Below are positions 8,399-15,204 of a DNA stretch of 16,149 nucleotides, one piece after another; the stretch's first letter is position 1; every line of letters begins with the position of its first letter. This DNA comes from Clostridium sp. UBA6758 (lineage in GTDB: Bacteria > Bacillota > Clostridia > Clostridiales > Clostridiaceae), in contig DKGY01000016.1 in the NCBI GenBank assembly GCA_002453475.1, forward strand, positions 35,735 to 51,883, in the 5' to 3' direction. The translations under genes and the position numbers were made by a program. The notes under the pieces are model-generated. The model did no database searches. It worked only from the letters and a program-made list of their open reading frames with translations, and was not told the DNA's origin.

Positions 8399-9970
8399 CT
8401 ATCTCCCTTCTTCATCAGTCATCCATGATTTTATAATATCAGCTACCTGTTCTGGTTTCTTTTCTGCATATTTTTTAACTTCTTTCATGACTTTTTCTCT
8501 TTCAGTTTCTGCTTCTAAATCTAAATCTTTATATAAATCTGCCACTGTTTCTAAAGTTTCATCTCCTATAACTACATCTAGTCCTTCTATAGCCTCTTCA
8601 TCTTCTTCGTCTTCTTCTTTTCTCTTATTTCTAAGAATAAAAATAAATACAATAATAAGTATAAGTGCTATAACTGCTCCTGCTCCTAAAGCAATAAGCT
8701 TAATCCTTCTAGATTTTGCTTCTGCTTCCTTCATAGCGTTAATTTCTTCTTCCGCTTGAGTTTTATAATCATCATTAAAATCTAAACTTTCAACTGAAAT
8801 TCCATCACCTCGATCTTTATCGAAACCAATGGCATCAGAAACTAAATTTTTTATAGTATTTTTAGTAGCATTATCTATATCTCCATTAACAACTACAGAT
8901 GTGGTAATTCTCTCTACTTGCCCCGGAGCCTTTACCACTGTTTCTTCACTTTTAGAATTATTAAAGTTTCTAGTTTCTTCAGAATAACCTGCTTTTTCAG
9001 TGTTTTTTTCTGCATCTTGTGCATTAGTCATATTGTTATCTACAGTACTTCCAGAAGTATTTTCAGTATCTTTACTATCATCTTTAACGATATGTTCACT
9101 TACTACCGCCGAAGTTTTCGGATCATATGTAACATTATTCTGCTTTACAGCATCAAAGTTAAGCTCTGCATTTACAGATACTTTCACATTATCTTTGTAA
9201 ATTGGCTCTAGTACATTTAAAATTTTCTTTTCATATTCTTTTTCAACTTTTTTAGTTGAATCAATTTGGTTTTCTGTGCTAGTAGCCTGAGTTCCTTTTT
9301 CATTATCAAATAAACCTTCTGTTAATAACTTTAAATTGTCTGATACTATTGTAACATCTTCCTTATCTAAGTTTTCCACACTGCCTGTTACTAGGTGCAC
9401 AATAGCCTTAACTTGTTCTGGTGAAAGTTCATTTCCTGGTACTAACTTTACCGTTACTGAAGCACTGGCAGGAGCTGGTTTAGTTACAAAGGCTGAGTTA
9501 TTAGGTAAAACTAAATTTACCTTTGCTGCTTCAACTTCCTCAAATCCCTTTATAGTTCTTTCTAATTCTCCAGAAAGTGCTCTTTGATACATTATTCTTG
9601 ACTCTTCATCTGTAGCTCCTATGCTACCTTTATCAAAAAGTTCAAATCCTTGACTTCCTTCTGTTATTTGCACCTCTGACAGCATTTCCATTCTCAATTT
9701 GTCTACTTGAGACTTTTCAACTAAGATTGAATTTCCTTCTATTTTGTACTTAGTTCCTTTGCCTTCTAAATTGGCTATAATCTTTCCTGAATCTTGGGAA
9801 TCCATATTTGAAAATAAAACTGTATACTTTGGTTTAAGTGATACATAAAGTAGGGTTCCTATTGCTAAAACTGTCACCACTGAAATTATCACTAAAGCTA
9901 TCTTTCTAGTTTTCGACATGGAATTCCACTTATCTTTTATCTTCTTCATTAGCTCCGATAGCTTACTCAT
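8399..9970 (-). CDS. fliF: Flagellar MS-ring protein FliF
   Basis: FliF builds the MS ring in the cytoplasmic membrane, the base on which the flagellum assembles. The 523-residue protein has two membrane segments, at about 24-44 and about 425-446, flanking a large extracytoplasmic part with ring-building motifs (for example YTVLFSNMDSQDSGKI, and VNLVLPNNSAF further on). The C-terminal cytoplasmic tail is very acidic (EEDEEDEEAIEG) and ends in the FliG-binding helix region. The periplasmic linker at about 290-350 is rich in Asp, Asn, Thr and Glu. GGAGG stands before the ATG at 9970. It lies 16 bases from fliE and directly precedes fliG. Confidence 0.97.
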   Translation of the reverse strand: MSKLSELMKKIKDKWNSMSKTRKIALVIISVVTVLAIGTLLYVSLKPKYTVLFSNMDSQDSGKIIANLEGKGTKYKIEGNSILVEKSQVDKLRMEMLSEVQITEGSQGFELFDKGSIGATDEESRIMYQRALSGELERTIKGFEEVEAAKVNLVLPNNSAFVTKPAPASASVTVKLVPGNELSPEQVKAIVHLVTGSVENLDKEDVTIVSDNLKLLTEGLFDNEKGTQATSTENQIDSTKKVEKEYEKKILNVLEPIYKDNVKVSVNAELNFDAVKQNNVTYDPKTSAVVSEHIVKDDSKDTENTSGSTVDNNMTNAQDAEKNTEKAGYSEETRNFNNSKSEETVVKAPGQVERITTSVVVNGDIDNATKNTIKNLVSDAIGFDKDRGDGISVESLDFNDDYKTQAEEEINAMKEAEAKSRRIKLIALGAGAVIALILIIVFIFILRNKRKEEDEEDEEAIEGLDVVIGDETLETVADLYKDLDLEAETEREKVMKEVKKYAEKKPEQVADIIKSWMTDEEGR

Positions 9971-9986
9971 CTAATCCTTACCTCCA

Positions 9987-10307
9987 TTATACTTGCATAT
10001 TATTAAATTCCTTATAAGCATCAACCAGCTTATTTCTTATTTGAATAGCAAGCTCTAAGGACATAGATGCTTCTTCTGTGGCTAACACTACTTCATTGAT
10101 ACTTTTTTCTCCAGCAATATATCCTTTTATATTATTATCTGCTTCCACCTGCAAATCGTTCACTTTTTGTAACTCATCCTTCATTATAGCTGCAAAACCT
10201 GTGCCATTTGAAGAGCTATTCTCCTCAGTATCCTTTTCTTTTACCCCATAAATTTGTTGTAATTCATTTTGAAAAATTGTTGCGTTTGGTATGTAACTGT
10301 TTATCAT
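9987..10307 (-). CDS. fliE: Hook-basal body protein FliE
   Basis: FliE joins the MS ring to the rod and is the first protein exported during assembly. It has 106 residues, normal for the family. The C-terminal half is the recognisable part: FAAIMKDELQKVNDLQVEAD, then SINEVVLATEEASMSLELAI, and a final IRNKLVDAYKEFNNMQV. An AGGAG sits before the ATG at 10307. Its place between flgC and fliF is the standard order in Firmicutes. Confidence 0.95.
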   Translation of the reverse strand: MINSYIPNATIFQNELQQIYGVKEKDTEENSSSNGTGFAAIMKDELQKVNDLQVEADNNIKGYIAGEKSINEVVLATEEASMSLELAIQIRNKLVDAYKEFNNMQV

Positions 10308-10327
10308 AAAGTACTACTCCTATCCTA

Positions 10328-10759
10328 TTATTTACCTATTTCTAAAGTTTTTAAAAACATACTCTTTTGTGCATTCATTGCATTAACATTTGCTTCATAA
10401 GCTCTACTTGATGCAATTAACTCTACCATTTCATTTGAGATATTTACATTAGGCATAGTTACAAATCCTTCTTCATCAGCATCTGGATGACTTGGATTAT
10501 ATACTTTAGTAAGCTCTGATTCATCATCTTCAATGCCTACTGCTTTAATGCCATTTAGCTTATTCTCTACTTTTCCAGTGCTTCTATTGTAAGCTTCCTT
10601 TAAATTTTCTTGAAAAACAGCTATTTTTCTTACATAGGGTTTTCCATCTTCTCCTCTAGTAGTCCCTGCATTAACAATATTAGATGATATAGTGTCCATT
10701 CTTAATCTTTCTGCTGTAAGCCCACTAGCTGAAATTCTTAACCCCCTAAATGCCTCCAT
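10328..10759 (-). CDS. flgC: Proximal rod protein FlgC
   Basis: FlgC is a component of the proximal rod that crosses the cell wall. The product is 143 residues. The N-terminal helix and motif, [31 protein letters not shown] (residues 4-34), match the axial-protein family with a small change (NIVNAGTT where NIANAxTT is more common). The C-terminal signature is present: [30 protein letters not shown] (given by positions about 100-129) with a final LKTLEIGK. The ATG is two bases after the flgB stop and uses the GGAGGG at the end of flgB, so the two are translationally coupled. Confidence 0.96.
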   Translation of the reverse strand: MEAFRGLRISASGLTAERLRMDTISSNIVNAGTTRGEDGKPYVRKIAVFQENLKEAYNRSTGKVENKLNGIKAVGIEDDESELTKVYNPSHPDADEEGFVTMPNVNISNEMVELIASSRAYEANVNAMNAQKSMFLKTLEIGK

Positions 10760-10761
10760 TT

Positions 10762-11142
10762 TTAGTTCCCTCCTTTTATAACTCTACTTGTACTGTTTAT
10801 TTTTCCACTGGCAAATCTAACTAACGATTCATACATCATGGTATTAGAAGCTTGACTTGTCATTTCAGTTTCAATATCCACGTTATTTCCATCTTCTCTC
10901 ATAGACGTACTGTCATCTCTTTTAACTTGTACATCCTTACTTCTCATTCCTATATGTTTTTCATTTGTAATTTTTAACTTATCACTAGCTGTTGACTCTT
11001 CCATAACCTGTTCAAAGGGAACATAATACCTTTTATAATCTTTCATATTTACATTTGCTATATTATTAGCAATAACCTTATTAGCCTCAACGGTTACGTT
11101 CATAGATTTTTTTAGCAACCCATATACTTCATTTTGCGACAT
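10762..11142 (-). CDS. flgB: Proximal rod protein FlgB (first gene of the operon)
   Basis: FlgB is a proximal rod subunit and the first gene of the early flagellar operon here. I place the start at the ATG at 11142 ([14 protein letters not shown]), with GGAGG six bases upstream. A frame start 15 bases further upstream would place the ribosome site inside the gene. The protein is then 126 residues. The axial motif [19 protein letters not shown] (about 23-41) and the C-terminal [20 protein letters not shown] region are typical. Before it lies a non-coding leader of about 600 bases with promoter, riboswitch and terminator. Confidence 0.96.
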   Translation of the reverse strand: MSQNEVYGLLKKSMNVTVEANKVIANNIANVNMKDYKRYYVPFEQVMEESTASDKLKITNEKHIGMRSKDVQVKRDDSTSMREDGNNVDIETEMTSQASNTMMYESLVRFASGKINSTSRVIKGGN

Positions 11143-11347
11143 TTTATACCTCCACATCCTATAAGAACATACTTATTGTTTATAAATTAGACATAAACTT
11201 TAAATTCCCTTCTTTTTTTGTTAGTTACACGAATTATTATTTATTCTTACATACTTTAACCTTACTTTTAATAGAAATACTTCTACAAATTTCATCATTA
11301 GTAAAACATATACTTATAAACTTTAAATAATATTGGTTGCATATAAC

Positions 11348-11376
11348 TTTATATAAATATTAATTGTAAAATGCAA
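11348..11376 (-). promoter_or_regulatory. Possible SigA promoter downstream of the terminator
   Basis: On the minus strand TTGCAT (11376-11371) is 17 bases from TATAAA (11353-11348), an acceptable -35/-10 pair. If active it would start near 11341, beyond the riboswitch terminator, and so escape c-di-GMP control. The region is very AT-rich and chance matches are common, so this is a tentative call. Confidence 0.35.
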
Positions 11377-11396
11377 ATCCAGTAAATGTTTACAAT
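11363..11396. promoter_or_regulatory. Inverted repeat resembling a variable-spacer CcpA site
   Basis: ATTGTAAA (11363-11370) and TTTACAAT (11389-11396) are perfect 8-base inverted arms around 18 bases. They contain TGTAAA and TTTACA, the half-sites I recall being described for a variable-spacer cre element bound by CcpA in clostridia. The right half also reads, on the minus strand, TTGTAAACATTTACT, one base from the classical cre consensus. It overlaps the -35 of the possible second promoter. Sequence match is direct; CcpA binding is inferred. Confidence 0.45.
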
Positions 11397-11455
11397 ATAA
11401 TATGCTCCATAAAATTTATTGCAATTCTTATGAAAAATCAGAAATTTCACACAAT

Positions 11456-11482
11456 AAAAAGCTACTCAAAAAGAGTAGCTTT
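11456..11482 (-). terminator. Rho-independent terminator of the c-di-GMP riboswitch
   Basis: A perfect 10-base stem (11458-11467 with 11473-11482) closes a five-base loop; the minus strand then reads TTTTTATTG counting from the stem's last bases. It sits about 65 bases downstream of the aptamer, the usual place for an expression platform. The 5' arm and loop read TACTCTTT, complementary to AAAGAGTA just after the aptamer, which gives a candidate antiterminator. Confidence 0.88.
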
Positions 11483-11547
11483 AAATTACAAAAGGTTAGA
11501 ATAAAAGTATTATTTACTTCTATAATACCTAAAACAAAAAGTGTACT

Positions 11548-11632
11548 TACTCTTTGGCAACTGGCTGGCATCCCCTAAGGCTTAGCCCCTATAGCTTTGC
11601 GTCACTAACTTTCGTGAGTTTTGCGTATTAAA
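11548..11632 (-). ncRNA. Cyclic di-GMP-I (GEMM-I) riboswitch aptamer
   Basis: Reading the minus strand, the conserved GEMM-I elements occur in order: TACGCAAAAC (from about 11627), a GAAA tetraloop (11613-11610), GACGCAAAGC (11603-11594), GGGGCTAAG (11589-11581), and GCCAGCCAGTTGCC (11569-11556). These match the class I c-di-GMP riboswitch consensus. The arm between CTAAG and the 3' core is short, pairing CTAA with TTAG around three bases, and the tetraloop stem has one C-U mismatch. It is followed by a terminator and then flgB. In C. difficile the equivalent riboswitch before flgB stops transcription when c-di-GMP is high; the same OFF logic is inferred here. Confidence 0.9.
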
Positions 11633-11648
11633 TTTTTCACATATTTGC

Positions 11649-11677
11649 ATTATATACTATATTTTTCTTTCATTCAA
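11649..11677 (-). promoter_or_regulatory. SigA-type promoter of the flgB flagellar operon
   Basis: TTGAAT (11677-11672) and TATAAT (11654-11649) on the minus strand have exactly 17 bases between them. Transcription would start near 11642, a few bases before the riboswitch aptamer, which fits well. I see no sigma-28 box here, in keeping with an early flagellar operon. Confidence 0.8.
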
Positions 11678-11743
11678 CATTTATACTTAAAATTATTTAT
11701 TTTTTGCTTAAAATTCCTTATTTGCTACATGAAATTACTTTTT

Positions 11744-12589
11744 TTATTTATTAGGATATACATTGCTTAATATTTGCAAAATATCCTTTGGAAATTGGTT
11801 CGTTTGAGCCATCATTGCCATACCAGATTCTACCAGAATTGAATTTTTAGAATACTCAATCATTTCAAACGCTACATCAGTTCCAGTAATGGTAGCTTCT
11901 GCTCCCTCGATTTTACCAGATATGTCATTGGCATAATCCACTGTAGACTCCATTCTATTACTTAGAGCTCCATATTTTCCTCTTCCAGAATTCAACTTAT
12001 TTATGGCATCATCTAAGCGATTTAAACTATCATCTATGTTGTCCACACTTATCTTATTGCTACCATCAGCATTCACAAGTCCTAATCCTGAAGATGTAAA
12101 ATTACGTGTTGGTAGTTTAATTACCTCTCCACTAGTTGCTCCAATAAGTAGATCAACTGTATCACCTGGATTATTTTTATCTGCTAACAGCTTTACACCA
12201 TTCATTTCTGTATTATTAGCGGTAAAAGTTATATGTTCTAGATTTTGGTCTATTTCCTTTTGAATAATGGCTCTATCTTCCTCCGTAGTAGCTCCTCCAG
12301 CTTGAACCATAAGTTCTCTAGCTCTTTGTAAAGACTCACTTATATTTTGCATACCACCATCCATAGTTTGCATAAGACTTACACTATCTTGAATGTTTCT
12401 AGTAGCCATTTGAAGCCCTCTAATCTCTAACTTCAACTTTTCGCTCTTAGCCTTAGCATTAGGATTGTCTCTATAAGTCTGTATTTTAAGTCCTGAGCTA
12501 ATACTGCTATAAGACTTAGATTGAGCTGCTAAATTTTTAGTATAACTATTTAATATCCTTACAGAGGCCATATTTCTACTTAATCTCAT
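11744..12589 (-). CDS. fliC: Short divergent flagellin
   Basis: A filament-type protein of about 281 residues with both flagellin ends. The N-terminal region runs from MRLSRNMASVRILNSYTKN through SSISSGLKIQT and GLQMATRNIQDSVSLMQTMDG. The C-terminal region includes GTDVAFEMIEYSKNSILVES and MAMMAQTNQFPKDILQILSN. The middle is short, so surface domains are minimal. The usual SGLRINxAxDDAAGLAI block is replaced by SGLKIQTYRDNPNAKAKSEK, so it is probably a paralogue rather than a standard major flagellin. I use the ATG at 12589, with AGGGAG seven bases before it; a frame start 24 bases upstream is a TTG inside a hairpin. It has its own sigma-28 promoter. I see no terminator after it, so transcripts may read into the flgB leader. 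Confidence 0.88.
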   Translation of the reverse strand: MRLSRNMASVRILNSYTKNLAAQSKSYSSISSGLKIQTYRDNPNAKAKSEKLKLEIRGLQMATRNIQDSVSLMQTMDGGMQNISESLQRARELMVQAGGATTEEDRAIIQKEIDQNLEHITFTANNTEMNGVKLLADKNNPGDTVDLLIGATSGEVIKLPTRNFTSSGLGLVNADGSNKISVDNIDDSLNRLDDAINKLNSGRGKYGALSNRMESTVDYANDISGKIEGAEATITGTDVAFEMIEYSKNSILVESGMAMMAQTNQFPKDILQILSNVYPNK

Positions 12590-12596
12590 TATCTCA

Positions 12597-12621
12597 CTCC
12601 CTATGTGGGCCAAATCCCCAC
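12597..12621 (-). promoter_or_regulatory. Flagellin leader hairpin and ribosome site (possible CsrA target)
   Basis: In the short flagellin leader, GTGGG (12621-12617) and CCCAC (12609-12605) form a five-base stem around GATTTGG. The ribosome site AGGGAG (12602-12597) follows after two bases. GGA occurs twice, at 12617-12615 at the stem-loop junction and at 12600-12598 in the ribosome site. This two-GGA layout recalls the CsrA sites of B. subtilis hag mRNA. CsrA and FliW genes are not in the window, so control by them is inference. Confidence 0.4.
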
Positions 12622-12640
12622 CAAACTTTTTATATTCTTA

Positions 12641-12667
12641 TTATCGAAGTGTCGTGAATATACTTTA
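12641..12667 (-). promoter_or_regulatory. Sigma-28 (SigD/FliA) promoter of the flagellin gene
   Basis: TAAA (12667-12664), a 15-base spacer, then TTCGATAA (12648-12641) on the minus strand; the consensus is TAAA-N15-GCCGATAA. Initiation near 12633 would give a leader of about 45 bases. A near-identical box precedes the MCP gene, which supports both calls. Confidence 0.87.
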
Positions 12668-12697
12668 GTTACTGTGGGGTCAGACTCCTTAACTAAA
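12664..12697. repeat. Inverted repeat around a GGGGTCAGACTCC core at the MCP 3' end
   Basis: TTTAGTTA (12664-12671) and TAACTAAA (12690-12697) are perfect 8-base inverted arms around CTGTGGGGTCAGACTCCT. The right arm contains the MCP stop codon and the left arm supplies the TAAA of the flagellin promoter. On the minus strand no U-run follows, so it is a poor terminator. The GGGGTCAGACTCC core resembles sequences I recall near REP-associated (Y1) transposase repeats, but I cannot confirm that here. Confidence 0.5.
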
Positions 12698-14438
12698 CTG
12701 TAAATTTATTAATAATACCTTGTAGCTCATCTATAATGTTTACTAATCCTTCGCTGCCATTTGCTATTTCTTCTATACTTGCTGATTGTTCTTCTATGGC
12801 TGCTGAAGCTTCCTCAGTTCCAGCCGCATTTTCTTCCGCTATTGCTGATAAATTTTGCATTAGATCTACGAGCTTTTCTTTATTTTCATTCATTTTTTCT
12901 GCTGATTCATTAAGCTTGTCTATGACATTATTAGTTATTTCTATAGAATTTGCTATCCTATGAAATTTTTCTTCTGTTTTCTCTACGCTTTTAGATTGTA
13001 AATCTATTATGCTTTTCACTTCTTGCATTCTATTTACTGCATTTTCAGATTTTAATTTTAATTCTTCCATTACAGTTTTAATTTCTCCTGTAAAATTATT
13101 AGATTCTTCTGCAAGTTTTCTTATTTCTTCCGCTACTACTGCAAAACCTCTTCCATGCTCACCAGCTCTTGCTGCTTCAATAGCTGCATTTAAAGCAAGA
13201 AGATTTGTTTGTGCAGATATGGATTGAATCATTGAACTTGCCTTTTCTATTTTTTCTGCACTTTCATTATTACTTATTATAATTTCATATACATCTTTAG
13301 AAGCATTATTACTTTCTTCCGTTTTTGATACCAAATCTTTTAATATAATAAAGCCTTCTTCTTTTTCTTTTTCTATATCTTTTGCAGCTTTATTTACTTC
13401 CTTTGTATATTCCTTATTTTCTTCTAATAAATTGCCCATTTCTTCTACACTTAAAGCTGCTTCCCCTGTATCTTGAGCTTGGCTACTTGCTCCACTAGCT
13501 ATATTTTCTATAGTTCTTGATATCTCTTCAGAAGCTATAGCTGATTGCTCTGATGTTGCTGTTAATTCCTGCGAAGTTGCAACTACCTTTTCTGCACCTT
13601 CTGAAGTTTTTAAAACAAACTCTCTTACATTTTTCTCCATAATCTTAAGAGAACTTACCATTATACCTATTTCATTTTTTCTTTTTATATATTTTAATAC
13701 CTCATCTTTTTCATCAAGTTTAAAATCTAAATTTGATTGTTTTTTTATAGTCGTAGTTAAAGCAACTATAGGTTTTGTAATTGATAGTCCTAAACCATAG
13801 CTTATAGCAATAGATATAAGTAATCCAATAATAATTATTATAACTACTGATTTAAGTGTAGATACTACCCCTTCATTATATATATCCATAATAGATTCTA
13901 TAGATTTCCCAACATAATAAATACCTATAACTTCTTTATTATCTCCTATAATAGGAGCGTACTTTGTCATATACTTTTCACCTAAAATATCAGCATCACC
14001 CAAATATGCATTTCCATTTGAAATCTCTTTGTAGGCTTCCCCATTGGAATCCAATTTTGTTCCAATAATTCGGTCTCCTTTTTCATCTCTAATTGTAGTC
14101 AAAACTCTTACATAGTCATCGCCCGACTTAGCAAAAACAGTGGCAACAATGTTAGAACCCTCTGCTAATTCATCAATATACTCAAATCTTCCATCAATTG
14201 GCTTACCAGAAGAGTCTGCTAGTTTTCCTTCACTATTAAGACTTAATGTTCCAAACTGCTTCCTAAGATAAATATCCAACATATTATACCCTGAATTTAT
14301 TGTTTCTTCGTACTGTTTGTTGATAATATTTTTAGTAACGTTAAATGACTTGAAAAGTCCCATAAACATCATAGACAACGAAATAATTATAATAATAGTA
14401 AGAGTAATAGTAGTTATTTTCCATTTTAAGCTTTTCAT
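12693..14438 (-). CDS. Methyl-accepting chemotaxis protein with extracellular Cache domain
   Basis: A transmembrane chemoreceptor that passes ligand signals to CheA and so to flagellar rotation. About 581 residues. Membrane segment 1 lies at about 8-29 and segment 2 at about 196-218. Between them is a single Cache-type sensor (about 45-190), with the [21 protein letters not shown] and later [20 protein letters not shown] strands typical of this fold. A HAMP domain follows (about 220-275), then a long coiled signalling domain whose hairpin tip is at 404-440 ([30 protein letters not shown]). No CheR-docking pentapeptide is seen at the C-terminus. The ATG at 14438 has GGGGGG nine bases upstream; an earlier GTG in frame lies before that site. 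It has a sigma-28 promoter, so it is a late motility gene. The ligand is unknown. Confidence 0.95.
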   Translation of the reverse strand: MKSLKWKITTITLTIIIIISLSMMFMGLFKSFNVTKNIINKQYEETINSGYNMLDIYLRKQFGTLSLNSEGKLADSSGKPIDGRFEYIDELAEGSNIVATVFAKSGDDYVRVLTTIRDEKGDRIIGTKLDSNGEAYKEISNGNAYLGDADILGEKYMTKYAPIIGDNKEVIGIYYVGKSIESIMDIYNEGVVSTLKSVVIIIIIGLLISIAISYGLGLSITKPIVALTTTIKKQSNLDFKLDEKDEVLKYIKRKNEIGIMVSSLKIMEKNVREFVLKTSEGAEKVVATSQELTATSEQSAIASEEISRTIENIASGASSQAQDTGEAALSVEEMGNLLEENKEYTKEVNKAAKDIEKEKEEGFIILKDLVSKTEESNNASKDVYEIIISNNESAEKIEKASSMIQSISAQTNLLALNAAIEAARAGEHGRGFAVVAEEIRKLAEESNNFTGEIKTVMEELKLKSENAVNRMQEVKSIIDLQSKSVEKTEEKFHRIANSIEITNNVIDKLNESAEKMNENKEKLVDLMQNLSAIAEENAAGTEEASAAIEEQSASIEEIANGSEGLVNIIDELQGIINKFTV

Positions 14439-14500
14439 AAATTTAATCCCCCCTGTCACAAAATTTTAGCAATATATATTTAAAATTAAAATTACTTAAA

Positions 14501-14527
14501 TTATCGATATTTATAATAATAACTTTA
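14501..14527 (-). promoter_or_regulatory. Sigma-28 (SigD/FliA) promoter of the MCP gene
   Basis: TAAA (14527-14524), a 15-base spacer, then ATCGATAA (14508-14501) on the minus strand, close to TAAA-N15-GCCGATAA. The leader to the MCP start would be about 60 bases. Spacing equals that of the flagellin promoter. Confidence 0.85.
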
Positions 14528-14535
14528 TGGTTTTT

Positions 14536-14574
14536 AAAAAGCATTAACAGCTATATTTAGCCATTAATGCTTTT
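14536..14574 (-). terminator. Rho-independent terminator after the flavodoxin-like remnant
   Basis: AAAAGCATTAA and TTAATGCTTTT arms enclose a second stem, GGCTA with TAGCT, around AATA. With one G-U pair they form an almost continuous stem of about 17 pairs. On the minus strand the stem ends in a T-rich run. It separates the flavodoxin-like gene from the MCP promoter, which begins about 10 bases further on. Confidence 0.82.
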
Positions 14575-14585
14575 AACAATTATTT

Positions 14586-14948
14586 TTATCCGATGACTAC
14601 CAGCTCTAATATATCTCTTAATTCTATTAAAGCATCATCATAATTTCTATTTCCATAAACCACCACTGCAACCGCTAAAGCTCCTTTACCCTTAATAGAA
14701 TTTAAATACTTTAAAAGCACCTTAGGCACTCGCCCTGCATAAACTGGAACTCCTACAATAACAATATCATTTTTAGAAAAAGATACTGATTTTTCCCTTG
14801 TCTTTGGCAATGTAAAGTCGATATTATTTATGTTTTCCTTTATGATCATCGCTTTTGAAAATCCTTCTGCTATACCAGATGTTACTTTCTTAGTTGTATG
14901 TGTAGCACTAAAATATAATGTATTTAGTTTATAATGCGAAATTATCAC
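14586..14948 (-). pseudogene. Truncated flavodoxin-like gene (probable EFR1-type remnant)
   Basis: The translated frame (about 120 residues) resembles the N-terminal flavodoxin domain of clostridial proteins that carry a flavodoxin domain followed by a 4Fe-4S ferredoxin domain. Recognisable parts are LYFSATHTTKK (phosphate loop), IVIVGVPVYAGRVPKVLLKYL and ALAVAVVVYGNRNYDDALIEL. Three signs suggest decay. The frame stops just after RDILE, with no ferredoxin domain and about half the usual length. The loop has His where SATGTT has Gly. The only in-frame start, GTG, lies within the ribosome site AGAGGTG, and the codon at the expected start is ATT. No continuation is seen in other frames before the terminator. 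It could instead be a short functional protein, but I think a remnant is more likely. Confidence 0.65.
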
Positions 14949-14966
14949 CTCTTAATGAATGTCGGG

Positions 14967-14983
14967 TGTGGTATCATACCACA
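14967..14983. promoter_or_regulatory. Palindromic operator overlapping an extended -10
   Basis: TGTGGTATCATACCACA is a perfect 7-base inverted repeat with a 3-base centre. On the minus strand it contains TGGTATGAT, an extended -10 box (TATGAT at 14978-14973), although I find no good -35. It lies about 20 bases before the ribosome site of the flavodoxin-like gene. A dimeric repressor (for example TetR or MarR type) is likely to have bound here. No regulator gene is present in the window. The remaining gap up to 15204 is AT-rich, with only a weak, interrupted hairpin and a 9-base direct repeat at 15122-15165. Confidence 0.55.
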
Positions 14984-15204
14984 TAGTAACTATATATTTT
15001 CACAATGAGTAAGAGATTCATAAAATCCATAGCTTATTCTTAATTTATCTTTTATTCAAATTTACTATATTACCTTTTTTTACAAATATAAGTATAAACA
15101 CATTATTTAACCATCCTTCTTTTCAATCATATAGAAGTCAGTATATTATTTTATACTTCAATCATGATGTCAATAGGCCAAATTACATAATTTAAAATAC
15201 AACA

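Larger units (their letters stand above)
11158..11455 (-). other. Leader segment between the riboswitch terminator and flgB
   Basis: About 300 bases of very AT-rich non-coding DNA lie downstream of the terminator and upstream of flgB. I see no open frame with a ribosome site. It holds the inverted repeat and possible promoter listed separately, and a 13-base direct repeat (ATAAACTTTAAAT on the plus strand) at 11193-11205 and 11316-11328. A small stem, GTTTAT with ATAAAC on the minus strand, lies close to flgB. Nothing else stands out. Confidence 0.6.

Noticed and set aside
11432..11448. CodY-like box just downstream of the riboswitch terminator
   Set aside because: It has about four mismatches to AATTTTCWGAAAATT, which is expected often by chance in DNA this AT-rich.
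11158..11455. An invertible flagellar switch like that of C. difficile in the flgB leader
   Set aside because: I searched by eye for arms of about 20 bases and found only the 8-base repeat at 11363-11396 and a 6-base pair (11339-11344 with 11400-11405) that is not concentric with it.
12590..12613. Upstream TTG start for the flagellin (adding MAHIGSEI)
   Set aside because: It lies inside the leader hairpin and would place the good AGGGAG ribosome site within the gene; the ATG at 12589 gives the normal flagellin N-terminus.
12616..12679. Six-base inverted repeat (CCCCAC/GTGGGG) flanking the flagellin promoter as an invertible switch
   Set aside because: The arms are only six bases, similarity does not extend, and no recombinase gene is in view; known flagellar switches have much longer arms.
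15122..15165. Hairpin after the methyltransferase stop as its terminator
   Set aside because: The stem is interrupted, AT-only in parts, and not followed by a T-run on the minus strand.
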